Below, piece after piece: positions 46,642 to 57,000 of a DNA stretch of 64,000 nucleotides; the stretch's first letter is position 1, and the number at the start of each line of letters is the position of its first letter. The notes beneath the pieces were generated by a model. The model saw only the letters and a list, made by a program, of their open reading frames with translations. It did not search any database and was not told the origin of the DNA. Both the position numbers and the translations under genes were made by a program. Origin of the DNA: Ogataea parapolymorpha DL-1 (lineage: Eukaryota; Ascomycota; Pichiomycetes; Pichiales; Pichiaceae); NCBI RefSeq assembly GCF_000187245.1, contig NC_027866.1, positions 364,411-428,410 on the forward strand. The letters run 5' to 3'.

Positions 46642-47646
46642 CACATCCTTCAAATTCACGTTTGCACTGCCGCGTGGTGCGGGCTGCGGGAAGTTTTCTC
46701 CGGGTTTCCAGCCGATCATGAACACGAACCGGAAAGTCGCCGGCAGGTTGCCCGTGCGCTGGTCGCCGTGCATGGCGTGGTAGATCGGCTGCAGCGCGAT
46801 CAATAGGTCCTTGCGCAGAGCAGGCGGCGTGCTCAGGATGGAGTTCGATTCGCCCATCAGCTGTAGGTCCTTCATGAGAGCCAGCACGTCCGGATACTCC
46901 ACGATGATCTCCTCGACGTCGATCGTGAGCATCTGGAAGCCGGCTTTTTGCATCAGGGTGCCGACGTCGGAGGACTCGACGAACGGCGACACACGCGGAG
47001 AAAGGCCGCCACAGCGCTCCATCTCGGCCAATTGCAGCGCCGTGCGCAGCTCGAACAGCGTGTCGCCAGCAAACATGGACCCGACGAAGCACCCATTCGG
47101 CTGCAGCGAGTTGTACAGCTTTTTAAAGACCGTCGGCAGGTCGTTAATCCAGTGCAGCGACAAGTTGGACACAATCACGTTGAACATGTCTTTTTTCATC
47201 AGCAGCGGGTGCGAGTACGCCTCCTCGTCCGTGTTGACGCGCTCGATGTTCAGCATTGAGTTGAACGGGGCATCTCTATATTTATCTAGCATATTCTGCG
47301 ACGAGTCCACCATGTAAATTTTCTCGATCTTGGATCGCACAAGATTTTTGTCGTCGCGCCATCGCTTGTCGTCGTCGGGGCGGACGTCGCACAGCTGGCG
47401 CTCGAAATTGCCTGCGTTGCAGCCAAAGTCCATGACTGTCGAGAACGGCGTTTTCAGGAACGCCAGCCGCTCAATTGTGCGTCTTGCAACCTCGTCCCTG
47501 ATATACTCCACCATCTGGCTTTCTTCGTCGCGGGCGGCCCGTTCGCGCTGTTTGAGCTTCATGTCGCGATTAAACACATTGATGGACGTCCAGCGTTTCA
47601 GAACCACGTTTGGGGGCTTTTTGAGCGGACATTTCGATGCAAACAT
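46633..47646 (-). CDS. NDUFAF5: NDUFAF5-type complex I assembly factor (SAM-dependent, mitochondrial)
   Basis: 337 residues from the ATG at 47646; seven codons further up lies only a TTG. Presequence MFASKCPLKKPPNVVLKRW, then INVFNRDMKLKQRERAA (the family's 'FDR-x-x-K-x-x-QR-x-R-A'), SAM loop VMDFGCNAGNFERQL, and NLSLHWINDLPTVFKKL. Human NDUFAF5 hydroxylates an arginine of NDUFS7 early in complex I assembly. S. cerevisiae lacks both complex I and this gene, so its presence implies that this yeast has a proton-pumping complex I. Confidence 0.88.
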   Translation of the reverse strand: MFASKCPLKKPPNVVLKRWTSINVFNRDMKLKQRERAARDEESQMVEYIRDEVARRTIERLAFLKTPFSTVMDFGCNAGNFERQLCDVRPDDDKRWRDDKNLVRSKIEKIYMVDSSQNMLDKYRDAPFNSMLNIERVNTDEEAYSHPLLMKKDMFNVIVSNLSLHWINDLPTVFKKLYNSLQPNGCFVGSMFAGDTLFELRTALQLAEMERCGGLSPRVSPFVESSDVGTLMQKAGFQMLTIDVEEIIVEYPDVLALMKDLQLMGESNSILSTPPALRKDLLIALQPIYHAMHGDQRTGNLPATFRFVFMIGWKPGENFPQPAPRGSANVNLKDVLN

Positions 47647-47712
47647 GACAGCTTGCAAATGGCACAAAAATGTGGAGAAATAAATAGTAAAAAATATTTA
47701 AATAAAAATTAT

Positions 47713-49089
47713 ATGTCGCTGCCCAGGGCCACCAAGAGACAGAAGACAGCACTGTTCAAAAAACTCGCCGAGCTCGGGCCCAAGGAATCGCTGCACAACA
47801 GACTCCCGCAAGTGTACGGAGTGCTGCAGCAGGCCCAGTACGCGGCAGCGGGGTTCTTGGATTTTACATTAAAAGTATTTTTGCGCAAAAATAATCCGTA
47901 CTACAACCATTTATTTTTCACATATGTCGAACAGAAGGCGCCCGACCTCGCGCGCGGATACAAGATCCGCGGGTTTCTGGAAAACGGCAGCTACGAGATG
48001 GCCGTCCTGGAGTTCCGCGGGGCCAAGTTCTTCGCAGACCCCCGGTATATGGAAAGATTGCATGCGATCACGCTGCTGATCGAGGCGAGCAACAGAAACG
48101 ACACCGAGACAATTCTGTTTATTTTGCGAAAACTGCCATCCACGATGCTGACGCCGCTCAACTACGCCAGTCTGGCGGCCACTGCGCTCAAAAATAACAA
48201 CTACGACGTCGTCGCGGCCGTGTATTCTGACATAGCAGATACAGAGTTTACGGGCGAGTTTTTGCTCGGGCTATGCCGGCTTTTCGTGGAAAACAACGAC
48301 CTTGAGCGAGCGTTCGACGTGGTTCTGAAGGTACGTGACCAGGAGACACAGGTTCCCGTGGCAACCACGGCGGCAGCCCTATTGGGACCCACATACAGCT
48401 GGAAATTCCTCGACGAGCTGGAAATTCCGATTTCGTACGACGAACTGGCGCCCAAAATGTTCCAAGACAGGCTGTTTGCGAGAAACAATTACGAGGAGAT
48501 AGAAGAGCATTTCAACGAGATTAGCGGGCTCAAGCCGCGGACTGTGCAGCTGGCCCTGTACGCTGCGCTGCGCTCGATATATTTCTGCGGCCATTTTGGT
48601 AGCATGATTTTTGTGCTTCGATATTTGGCAGGAAATAATTTGCAACATCTGCTCGAAAACCGCCATTTCCATGTCTTATTTGAGGGAGCAGCCAAACATG
48701 CTGCTAAACTGTGCAGTCTGAACATTTTAGAGCTGGCCACACGGCTCGATATCCCGCTGTCTGATAAAGACGTGCTGGCTCTTCTGCAGTGTCACGCGAG
48801 CGGCACAGAGCACGAGACGCTATATATTGCAATTGCAGAGATCAGAAAGCGACGGGTGCTACCAGACAACTGCGTCGAGTATCTCAGACACGTATCCGAG
48901 AGCACAAACGATCTGAAACTGAAGCTGGTTGCAGAAAGGCCAGATATGCAGATGATCGTGCCGCTCGAGCACATACAAAGCACGCTGGACAGCCACCAGC
49001 ATCGCACAGCTCTCGTCCACGAACGGCTGCCAGACCACCCGGAATACTTTTACGCGACGGACTACGGAAACTCGCAATGGGAGATATAA
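47713..49089 (+). CDS. helical-repeat (PPR/TPR-like) protein of unknown function
   Basis: 458 residues from the ATG at 47713; an in-frame ATG at 47659 would place the leader inside NDUFAF5. The N-terminus (MSLPRATKRQKTALFKKLAEL) is basic and amphipathic, suggesting mitochondrial import. The body is a series of about 35-residue helical hairpins, e.g. NYASLAATALKNNNYDVVAAVY and FLLGLCRLFVENNDLERAFDVV, in the style of yeast PPR proteins that govern single mitochondrial mRNAs. I cannot name an orthologue. The spacing of 66 bp to NDUFAF5 suggests a shared promoter. Confidence 0.6.
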   Translation: MSLPRATKRQKTALFKKLAELGPKESLHNRLPQVYGVLQQAQYAAAGFLDFTLKVFLRKNNPYYNHLFFTYVEQKAPDLARGYKIRGFLENGSYEMAVLEFRGAKFFADPRYMERLHAITLLIEASNRNDTETILFILRKLPSTMLTPLNYASLAATALKNNNYDVVAAVYSDIADTEFTGEFLLGLCRLFVENNDLERAFDVVLKVRDQETQVPVATTAAALLGPTYSWKFLDELEIPISYDELAPKMFQDRLFARNNYEEIEEHFNEISGLKPRTVQLALYAALRSIYFCGHFGSMIFVLRYLAGNNLQHLLENRHFHVLFEGAAKHAAKLCSLNILELATRLDIPLSDKDVLALLQCHASGTEHETLYIAIAEIRKRRVLPDNCVEYLRHVSESTNDLKLKLVAERPDMQMIVPLEHIQSTLDSHQHRTALVHERLPDHPEYFYATDYGNSQWEI

Positions 49090-49096
49090 TAGTCTG

Positions 49097-50464
49097 TTAG
49101 AAGGTTTTAAATAACAAAGTCACCACACACACTGCGATAAGAGCCAGAGACGCGTTGCATGCAAACTGCTCTCTCCACAATTTCTTGGCCACATCGGCGT
49201 CCTTGCGGATCTTAGTTTGGGCCAGCTCCGAGTACACGGTCTTGCGTGGCTCGAGGCCCTTTGGCAGATGGCTTGGGTTAGGGTTGAGCTCCTCGATAAA
49301 CTGTTCGAGCTCGCCGCATTTCATTCCGATCTCGAGATACAGCGGATCAGAAACCGGACACTTGTGATGAATCACCCTGAGGTATCTGGAAAACACGTTG
49401 AGCACGCCTTCGTAGGTTCTGCATTCGAGGATCAAGCTGCACGTTTCTCCTTTTCTGATCTTGACGTTTTTCTGGAACACGTACGGGTTCTGGAACACTA
49501 GGGCCAGCGTAGCAATAGCCATCACCTGCGGAATCGCACAGAAACAGTATGTGGAGTGGTCGTAGACCATCGAAAGGTATACCAGGACGTCTTTGACGTG
49601 GTCCAGAACGTTGAGCACGAGCTCAGAGCTACAGTTCAGGGCCTCCTGGAGATGCTCTGGCTGCGCAAAATTGGCGAGCTTGTCTGTGTGCTTGGCCCAG
49701 ATCTCCTTCGGCCAGAATGACCGTCCGTCATCCAGGTCCTCGCGGAAGTCTCTGATGATATTTGTTTTTTGCAGGAAAAGACCCATGGAGTCGCTAAGGT
49801 ACATTTTGTCGGCCAGATCAGGGTGTCCAAAGTCTGCTGCTGCAATCATCCGCGTGAGCCCTTCTCCCACCAGTCCTGCCACGTAGTGACAGTACAGGTC
49901 GTAGTCCTTCACGGTGGCCACGCCGTTGAAATTAAACTCCTCGTTCACCACGTAATCAGCCATGCCGTTACCCATCTTACGCGTAACGTCCTTGATGATG
50001 TCCTGGTATTTTGGCTGCAGCTTATGATACTCGGTCAGAATACTATCAAAGTTGACCAGAACGATACGATCTTTTTCATTCGGCCCGCTCCCGTGGAATG
50101 TCCAGTCCTTGAGATTCAGCTTCGAGTCGAAAGTTCTCAACATAGGAATTTTCAGCTCAGGGTCGAGCGTCATGTCGTCCTCGATCGTGTCGAGCGCCCG
50201 CAGAACCAGGTAGAAAAGCATGACGACATTGCGTAGCTCGGGATTTAATTCCATGATCACAGCGACAAAAGAACGCGAACAGTGAGCCAGCATCTTGTAA
50301 CACAGGGCCTCGGACGGAGTCTGCGACTTGGGATCCAGTGGGTTTTCGACGTGTCTGAAAAATTTGCTATACGGGTTAGTGGACAGATAGCAGGAAGTAT
50401 CTTACAATTGCACAACGGCCTTCAGCTCGGCTGGGTGGAGCACGAGATCTAAGAGTTTACCCAT
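49097..50464 (-). CDS. ERG9: Squalene synthase, with a 39-nt intron
   Basis: Exons 50406-50464 and 49097-50366 give 442 residues (444 in S. cerevisiae). Exon 1 supplies MGKLLDLVLHPAELKAVVQ, absent from the uninterrupted frame, and joins to FKFFRHVENP. Motifs: SRSFVAVI, FYLVLRALDTIEDDM (first Asp-rich motif), YCHYVAGLVGEGL, FLQKTNIIRDFREDLDDGRSFWP (second), and a C-terminal membrane anchor. The enzyme condenses two farnesyl diphosphates into squalene at the ER. A second in-frame acceptor 12 nt downstream would remove FKFF(R). Confidence 0.95.
50367..50405 (-). other. ERG9: 39-nt spliceosomal intron of ERG9
   Basis: Donor GTAAGA at 50405, branch CACTAAC (50381-50375, branch A 50376), acceptor TATAG ending 50367, 9 nt after the branch A. 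A second acceptor (TTTCAG, ending 50355) is also in frame. Unspliced, the frame meets TAA at the donor. Confidence 0.9.
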
Positions 50465-50533
50465 GATAACAAAGAATAATAATAAAATAAAAAAATTGCA
50501 GCAAAAAAATTATACGAGGGACCAGTTTCTGCC

Positions 50534-52321
50534 ATGAGCTCTGATTTCGACGAGAAGGATTTGCATCAGGGCATTATTTTTGCACTGCACCTGACGCCCA
50601 CGCTACGCGGCCATGTGCCTAGGATTATGTCCTGTGTGAGTGGCCTAATTAGAGACCTTGTCAAGACACAACCCAACACGGGGCTCGGGTGCTTTATCTT
50701 CAACTGCAGCAAAAAGGACGCGTCGGTCGACGGCGTGCTACCCGTCTTCGAGCTGCAGGACATTAGTATCGACCAATTGCAGACGGTAGAGCAGTTTGAT
50801 GAGGGCTCTGTGGAGGTGCTCGAGGAAAATCCGGAAATCAATTGTGGGGAGCAACTTGCCCGCATGCTGCAGGTCGCACGCGACAACTTTGTGGCCCCCC
50901 CACGCTTCACCAAACCGTACACCGTCCGTCGCATCTTTCTGTTCTCGGACTGCGACCGGCCCTTCAACGGCAACACTTCGCGCAAAATCACCCTCTGGAA
51001 CATTCTTAACGACCTCAGTCTGGAAAAAATCAATATCACCCCGTTTCTGCTTGCCAACAAGCCCGACTTCGATCTTTCTGAGTATCAGACTATATTTGAG
51101 ACTCTTGACCAGTTCCGGCCCGCTGTCGAGAAGCTGGATATCGATCAGGTGGAAGACAAAATTCTGCGGACCAAGGAACTCAGACGCACTTCCTTTAGAT
51201 GCACCATGGCGCTACGAGACATCAAGATATCTGTTCAAGGATGTCCGCTATTCAAAGAACCCCGGTTGCAGAGCCCTTATCGTTTCTTCGATGACAATGG
51301 CACGTACCGGTACGTGGAATCGCAGTCGGTGAGGCTGGACACCGCTACGGGCGCCAAGGTCGACAACGACCACGTTGTATCAACCATTGGCTTTGAAAAC
51401 CAGCATGTCACACTAAACAGGGACCTTATGGCCAAGCCGTTCGACAACGAGAACAAACCTGTGCTGCAGATTGTCGGGTTCCGCAAAATCGAGTACTATG
51501 TGCACCACTATTCGGTCGGAACGCCCGCGCTGGTCACTCCAAGCGACTTGGAACAGTACACACACTCACGCCGTTCTTTCTCAGCATTGTATCAGACACT
51601 CACAGCAAAACGCAAAATGGCTCTTGCGTGGGGGTCCACGCGCAAAAACCAGGCCCCCACATCCTACTACCTGGTCCCCACCGCTGCCTCTCTGGGGTAC
51701 ACCACCAGCATCGAGCCGTACCCTGAGGGCCTTGCGCTTATCCCACTCCCCTTCAAAGACGACATCCGCTGCCTACCCGGATATTTGTTGCAGATGGAGC
51801 CAAGTGCACCAATTTTCCCTAATCAAATTGAAGACCTGGTTACAGAAATTATAGATATATATAAGCCGCTACCAAACCCGCAGGTCGAGTGGTATTTTAA
51901 GGTATTAGAGGACCATCTTTTGCAGCGTGAGGTTGATTACGATCCGCAGGTACCACTGGAAATACAGAAACAGCAGATGATCAATAGCCAGGACCAGCTA
52001 AAGAAAAAATGCATGGAGCTGCGCAACCGGTTGGGAGACTCCAAGAAACTGAGCCTACTAGTGGCAGCGGTGCGCGCAGAGCTGAACAGAGTGGACAATT
52101 TCCAGCAGCTGAACGTGCAGCCTACCCGTGAGGACAAAAAGGCCATGTTATTGACCGACGACATCGTGCTCAAAGCCTACAAGCTGGGACAGCTGAATGA
52201 CTTTACTTCGGACCAGCTGAAGGTGTATGTGAACTCGAAGGCGAACCTTATTCCGAAGGCCAAGACCAAGAAGGAGATGCTGGAGAATATCACGGATTAT
52301 TTGGATCGGACGGTGGACTGA
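50534..52321 (+). CDS. YKU70: Ku70 subunit of the Ku DNA-end-binding complex
   Basis: 595 residues (602 in S. cerevisiae). N-terminal vWA-like domain with HQGIIFALHLTPTL and RRIFLFSDCDRPF, central Ku beta-barrel with VDNDHVVSTIGFENQHVTLNRDLMAKPF-type sequence and ALVTPSDLEQYTHSR, helical Ku C-terminal arm, and a final SAP domain (FTSDQLKVYVNSKANLIPKAKTKKEMLENI region), which marks Ku70 rather than Ku80. Ku binds broken ends for non-homologous joining and protects telomeres. Divergent from ERG9 with 69 bp between starts. Confidence 0.9.
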   Translation: MSSDFDEKDLHQGIIFALHLTPTLRGHVPRIMSCVSGLIRDLVKTQPNTGLGCFIFNCSKKDASVDGVLPVFELQDISIDQLQTVEQFDEGSVEVLEENPEINCGEQLARMLQVARDNFVAPPRFTKPYTVRRIFLFSDCDRPFNGNTSRKITLWNILNDLSLEKINITPFLLANKPDFDLSEYQTIFETLDQFRPAVEKLDIDQVEDKILRTKELRRTSFRCTMALRDIKISVQGCPLFKEPRLQSPYRFFDDNGTYRYVESQSVRLDTATGAKVDNDHVVSTIGFENQHVTLNRDLMAKPFDNENKPVLQIVGFRKIEYYVHHYSVGTPALVTPSDLEQYTHSRRSFSALYQTLTAKRKMALAWGSTRKNQAPTSYYLVPTAASLGYTTSIEPYPEGLALIPLPFKDDIRCLPGYLLQMEPSAPIFPNQIEDLVTEIIDIYKPLPNPQVEWYFKVLEDHLLQREVDYDPQVPLEIQKQQMINSQDQLKKKCMELRNRLGDSKKLSLLVAAVRAELNRVDNFQQLNVQPTREDKKAMLLTDDIVLKAYKLGQLNDFTSDQLKVYVNSKANLIPKAKTKKEMLENITDYLDRTVD

Positions 52322-52462
52322 GAACTGTGTAGACGGACGAGACAGCTCTGTAGGGGCGATGTATGTTGGTGCACCGTAGAAACCTACTCCCGCCGCAGAC
52401 CCCCTCCTAGCACCTCAAATTTGACGATCACAAAAATTTACTGGTTTGTGTTTTTGTGCACG

Positions 52463-53596
52463 ATGGAGTGGACGCGCGAGCAGACACTGTATCTTCTAAA
52501 TCTAATATGCTACCACAAACCGCTTGGCGAGGAGCGGGAGGCGAGCTATACAACGATTATTAAGCTTTTGGGCGAGAAGTTTCCCCAATTCAGTGTCACC
52601 AAGAGCGATGTGACGCGGCAGCTAAACAAGTACTATAATTTGAAGGGACTAGAGAAATTGGACGAGGACGAGACCGACGAGGAGGCGGGCGAGGAAGAAA
52701 AGCGCGAGGATTCGTTGGCGTCGCGGACAAGACGGAAGTCCAAGGACGAGTCGAGGGCGAAGGAGGTGCAGGTAAAGAGCGAGGAGCCTGAGAGCGGCAA
52801 GGAGACGCCCGAGACGCCGGCTACTCGTCGACGCACGCGACGCAACAAGGCGGAGACGGCGGCAGAGCCGGAGGAGGAGGCTGAGGCGAAGGAGGGCGTG
52901 AGAACGCGGCGTCGTGTGGCGATGGAGCCGGCCGAGGCGAGCGACGACGAAAAGGACAAGCAGAAGGAGGCCGAGCCCGAAAAGACGCCGAAAAGACGGG
53001 TTTCACGCAAGCCACGGACCGACGAGGAGAGTGAGAGCGAGGAGAAGGAGAAGGCGCCGCAGAGCGGGCGTAAGAAACGGGTGAAGCTAAAGGAGGAGGC
53101 GGCCGAGACAGAGGAGACAATGGGTGTACAGAGCAGCAGCGACGAGGAGGAGAAAAAGGGCACGCAAACGCGTCGCAAGAGCGTGCGAGAGGAGAAGAAG
53201 CCGCGCACACGCACGACGAGACGGAACCTAAAGAAGGAGATCGAGCAGGAGGCAGATAACGATGCAGAGGAGGACGAGAAGCCGGACGAAAACGAGGGGC
53301 CCGAGGTGCAGGACGACATTGACGACGAGGAGAGTGGCGAGGACGAGGAATTGGACGAAGAGGACGAGGAGAAGGACGAGACCGGCGGCGAGAAGGTGCC
53401 TGCGAAACGGGCTCTGCACGCGACGCCGGCGCCGCGCAAGCAGCGCAAGACGCCGGTTTCGAAGAGCGTGCCGCGCAACTTCAAACCCAAGGACACGCCA
53501 GTGAAGGCGACGCCGGGCGGGCGTGGCAGAGCCCGTGGCGGGGCGTCGTCGGTTCCTTCGACGCCGTCGGTGAGACGATCGGCGCGGAAAAAATAA
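52463..53596 (+). CDS. EAF7: Eaf7-like NuA4 subunit with a long charged tail
   Basis: 377 residues from the ATG at 52463; the frame extends 14 codons up to a TTG. The first ~75 residues (EWTREQTLYLLNLICYHKPLG, then SVTKSDVTRQLNKYYNLKGLEKLDE) fit the Eaf7/MRGBP (CT20) pattern of W-T, K-P-x-G, a 'D-x-x-x-x-L-x-x-x-Y-x-L' helix. The other 300 residues are low-complexity blocks alternating acidic (E/D) and basic (RTRRK) runs and a final RGRARGG/RRSARKK. Such tails bind DNA or histones. In NuA4, Eaf7 contacts Eaf3 and Eaf5. Assignment is tentative because the domain is short and divergent. Confidence 0.45.
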   Translation: MEWTREQTLYLLNLICYHKPLGEEREASYTTIIKLLGEKFPQFSVTKSDVTRQLNKYYNLKGLEKLDEDETDEEAGEEEKREDSLASRTRRKSKDESRAKEVQVKSEEPESGKETPETPATRRRTRRNKAETAAEPEEEAEAKEGVRTRRRVAMEPAEASDDEKDKQKEAEPEKTPKRRVSRKPRTDEESESEEKEKAPQSGRKKRVKLKEEAAETEETMGVQSSSDEEEKKGTQTRRKSVREEKKPRTRTTRRNLKKEIEQEADNDAEEDEKPDENEGPEVQDDIDDEESGEDEELDEEDEEKDETGGEKVPAKRALHATPAPRKQRKTPVSKSVPRNFKPKDTPVKATPGGRGRARGGASSVPSTPSVRRSARKK

Positions 53597-53647
53597 TCCA
53601 CGAAAATTTGTACATTAAACATAAATTTATATCGTTTGCCACTAGAC

Positions 53648-53977
53648 ATGTCAGAATTGAAAATTCAAACCATTGCTCCAGGAGACGGCAAGACATACCC
53701 TCAACCAGGTGATCTGGTGACGGTCCACTACACGGGCACTCTGGAGAACGGCAAAAAGTTCGACTCCTCGAGAGATAGAAACAAGCCTTTCCAGTTCAGA
53801 ATTGGCCAGGGTATGGTGATTGCTGGCTGGGAACAAGGGTTCTCCAAGCTGTCGCTGGGTGAGAAGGCCATTCTGACGATCCCAGGCCCATTGGCTTACG
53901 GTTCCAGAGGCTTCCCAGGCCTGATTCCTCCTAATGCCACTCTCATCTTTGATGTTGAGCTGTTGAAGATCAACTAG
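53648..53977 (+). CDS. FPR1: FKBP12-type peptidyl-prolyl isomerase
   Basis: 109 residues from the ATG at 53648, a single FKBP domain: [40 protein letters not shown] and [20 protein letters not shown]. The rapamycin/FK506-pocket residues (Tyr of HYTG, Asp of FDSS, Phe, Trp of AGWE, the Y of LAYG, final FDVELL) are all present, so this should be the rapamycin-binding Fpr1. Cytosolic proline isomerase. Codons are the preferred set. Convergent with the TRAPPC11-like gene 35 bp away. Confidence 0.97.
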   Translation: MSELKIQTIAPGDGKTYPQPGDLVTVHYTGTLENGKKFDSSRDRNKPFQFRIGQGMVIAGWEQGFSKLSLGEKAILTIPGPLAYGSRGFPGLIPPNATLIFDVELLKIN

Positions 53978-54012
53978 GTACTTAATGGATTTGCGAGTCT
54001 ATTTTCCGTATA

Positions 54013-57000
54013 TTACTTGCGCACATACAGACCATCTGTGCGCGCCTGCAGCCGTTCACTCGTTGGTTGCGCGTTCAGGTAGATCTTGTAGTTCAGGTCG
54101 TAGATGCGGAACTCTGGTAGCTTGGTCCACTCCTCGCCGGCCAGCTGCTCGTACTCCAGCCGCACGACCTGTTTCATGAACGGCAGCACCGAGAAGTTGT
54201 GCTGGTTTCTGTAATTTCTGATTTTGAAGTTCTCGCTCGTCGACAGCGTCGTGCTGAACTGGAAAATCCGCGACGTAGGGTTTTCGATGACGTACGTCAC
54301 GTGAAGCGCGTCTTCGGCGTCGTCGACGCTGACCAGCGTTCGCGGGTCCATGTGTGGCAGCGTGCCCTTCCAAAGGAGTACTTTGTATTCGTTTGTCAAA
54401 CTTTGCGGCCGCCCAAGCAAAACGTACTCAAAAGACAGATACAGCTCGAGCGCCATCGACCGTTTGAACACTCCGTCCGCGCATCGGCACCGGAACTCGA
54501 ACCAGCCGTCGCCAGTGCTTTTTGCGCTCAGCTGCGACACAGGGATGTCGGTTAACGTCGTCTCCATGACAGTTTCCGGCGTCGTTTTGTTGATCTCCAC
54601 GGAAACGTTGGAAATGGCCACGTCCTCGGCAGAAACATTCTCGATACTCAGCTTCGAGCGCCAGCAGCGGTCATGTGACGGCACAGCAACGATATCTGCC
54701 GCACTCACGTCGAACAGTGACGGAATGTGCGACGCCAGCGACGGATAGATCTTGAAACTCGTCTTAAACAAGTCGACGACCGGGATCTGCAGAGGCTTGG
54801 TTTTGCGAACCACGGTGTTCTCGTTATTGTCGATGAGATAGTCGATCTGAAGGTCGATTTTCACCGTGTCACCGTTCGTTTCTGCTAGCGGAAGATACGC
54901 AAACAATTCGACGTCTGTGGAATCCTGTGGCCTCAGAGGTTCAGGAACACGGTAATTAGTGCTGTGAGCTGCTTCGTCGGCCCACGTGACCTTCAGAGAC
55001 GTCGTGGCAAGTTTTCCGGTGGCATGAAGTCGCAGACCAAAAGTATTTTCGTCCTGATTGCCGACGTGGACTGTAATTGGCACTTTTTCTCCCTTGTACG
55101 CGATGCTGGCGTGGCTGACGCGGAAATCGACCTCTGGCGGCTTCGGAATCACCTCGAACCCGTTCTGTGCTCCATTGACAATTTCGTACTCGAACGGCTT
55201 GTTAAATCTTGAGGAGGACGCCCTGTACCATTTTAGTCGGTCTCGCGACTCGCACACCGACACCAGCTGGTTCTCAAACGAAAGGGGGCCAGAACGCAAC
55301 ACTAGACGCACACCGTCTACCGTGAACTTGCCGATTTTGTCCGGGTGAAGCTCGAATTGCAACACTTTGGCCTGTTTGTCAGAGAAGTCCAGGTTTGCGC
55401 GGCCGTCCGCGACAATATTGAACGGCGTGTTCGGCCCAGCGTCGTTCTCGACGGCAATCTCGAACTCCTCTCCAGCAAAGGCGATATCCACGCGCTCCAC
55501 AATAAGCTCCGACATCAAACTGTTCACCAGCGGGCGCAGATACAGCTGGAAATGCACTTTTTCGTGGAGCGAGACCGACCGGTGTTTGAAAACCACCTGA
55601 CTCTCGAACAGCGGCTCCTTCAGCACAAGAGGCTCGTCGATCGGCACTTCCTGCGCAAGCTCGTCTCTGAACTGCGCCACAAACCGGTCTTCGAGCGTGC
55701 AAAGCTGCAGCCGGTGAACTTGTGCGTCCCTATAATTTTCCAGCTTCACACAGCATTGGAACAGCCTGAACAAAATAGCGGCTACGATCTTGTTCCATTT
55801 TTCATTCTTGAACACAGAAAGAGCCACCAGGAAGTTATTTGCGGCCATCGAGTAGTTGTCCATACCAAAATATTCCTCTCCCAGCTGGAAATACACGTAC
55901 GACTCGCTCCTGTTAAACTTCGTCTTTTTCGCTTTCGTGAACAGCTCCAGCGCGCGCGACAGCAGGCGGACGCGTGTCCCATGGTAATCAAACTGCTTTT
56001 CCTCGTCTGGACTCAAAGCCATGTACGTGTCGTAGACGTCGACGCCGCTGGCTGCCTGAATCTCGCGTCGGTGGACCAAAGAGCACGCCTGCAAATATAT
56101 GTATCCTCCGTGTGGCATGGGCAGTCCGTCGGCAGCATTGCCAAACCATTTGGACGACGAGTGCTGCTGAAAAGGCCGTTCAATAGGAACAATTGATTCT
56201 GGACACTTCTCGACCAGTTGCGCAAGCCAGGTCAACTGTAGAGCGATCCAGGAAATCACGGGATACGATTTCAAAGAGCGAGGCGGCAGCACAGATAGAA
56301 TGTTCTGCAGATGGATGTCAAACTTCTTGTACGCCATATTGGCATTCTCCAGCACAAGATACCCGCGTGTTATGTGTATGCCGGCAAAATCCAGCAACAA
56401 GCGACATTCCTGCCATCTTTCTGGCTGTGTCTCAAGACTTATGCTGCGTATCACGTCGATGAGCTTCTCGTAAGAGTATTCCATCAATTTCGTGCTCTGT
56501 TCGGTGACACCTTTCAACTCGCCTAGAACTGCACTTTTTAGCGCCTGTCTCGCAAGCCAGAATTTTTCGTTGTACGAGGTGTCCATGAGCTGCTGCTTCT
56601 TTACCTTTTTTTCCTGCGCAGCGTAATATTCTATGCACCACGGCCGGATCAGCGCCATTAGCACGCCAGCAAATGACTCCAGCTCCTTCTGGCTGCCTGC
56701 CGGGAGCACGAGAATGCCCGTTTTTGAGGGCAGACTCGTTGTTTTGCGCAGAGTGGCTACTCTTTCCTCCAGTTCCGGGGTGCTGGGAGACGAACAGAGC
56801 AGCAGACAAACAAACTTGATTCCGTGCTTGGCCAGCTTCTCACGGGTATCGTTGAGCTCCAACGCTAGTGTTTTATCGTTTTCGTCCGACTCGGCGTCCA
56901 ATTCGTGCACGGCAATAAATACAGACGGCAGCAGTTCTCTGTATTTCTGGATCCATTCCAGGGGCAGAATTGATCTGTAGCAAGGAGAGTCTGGGTTGAA

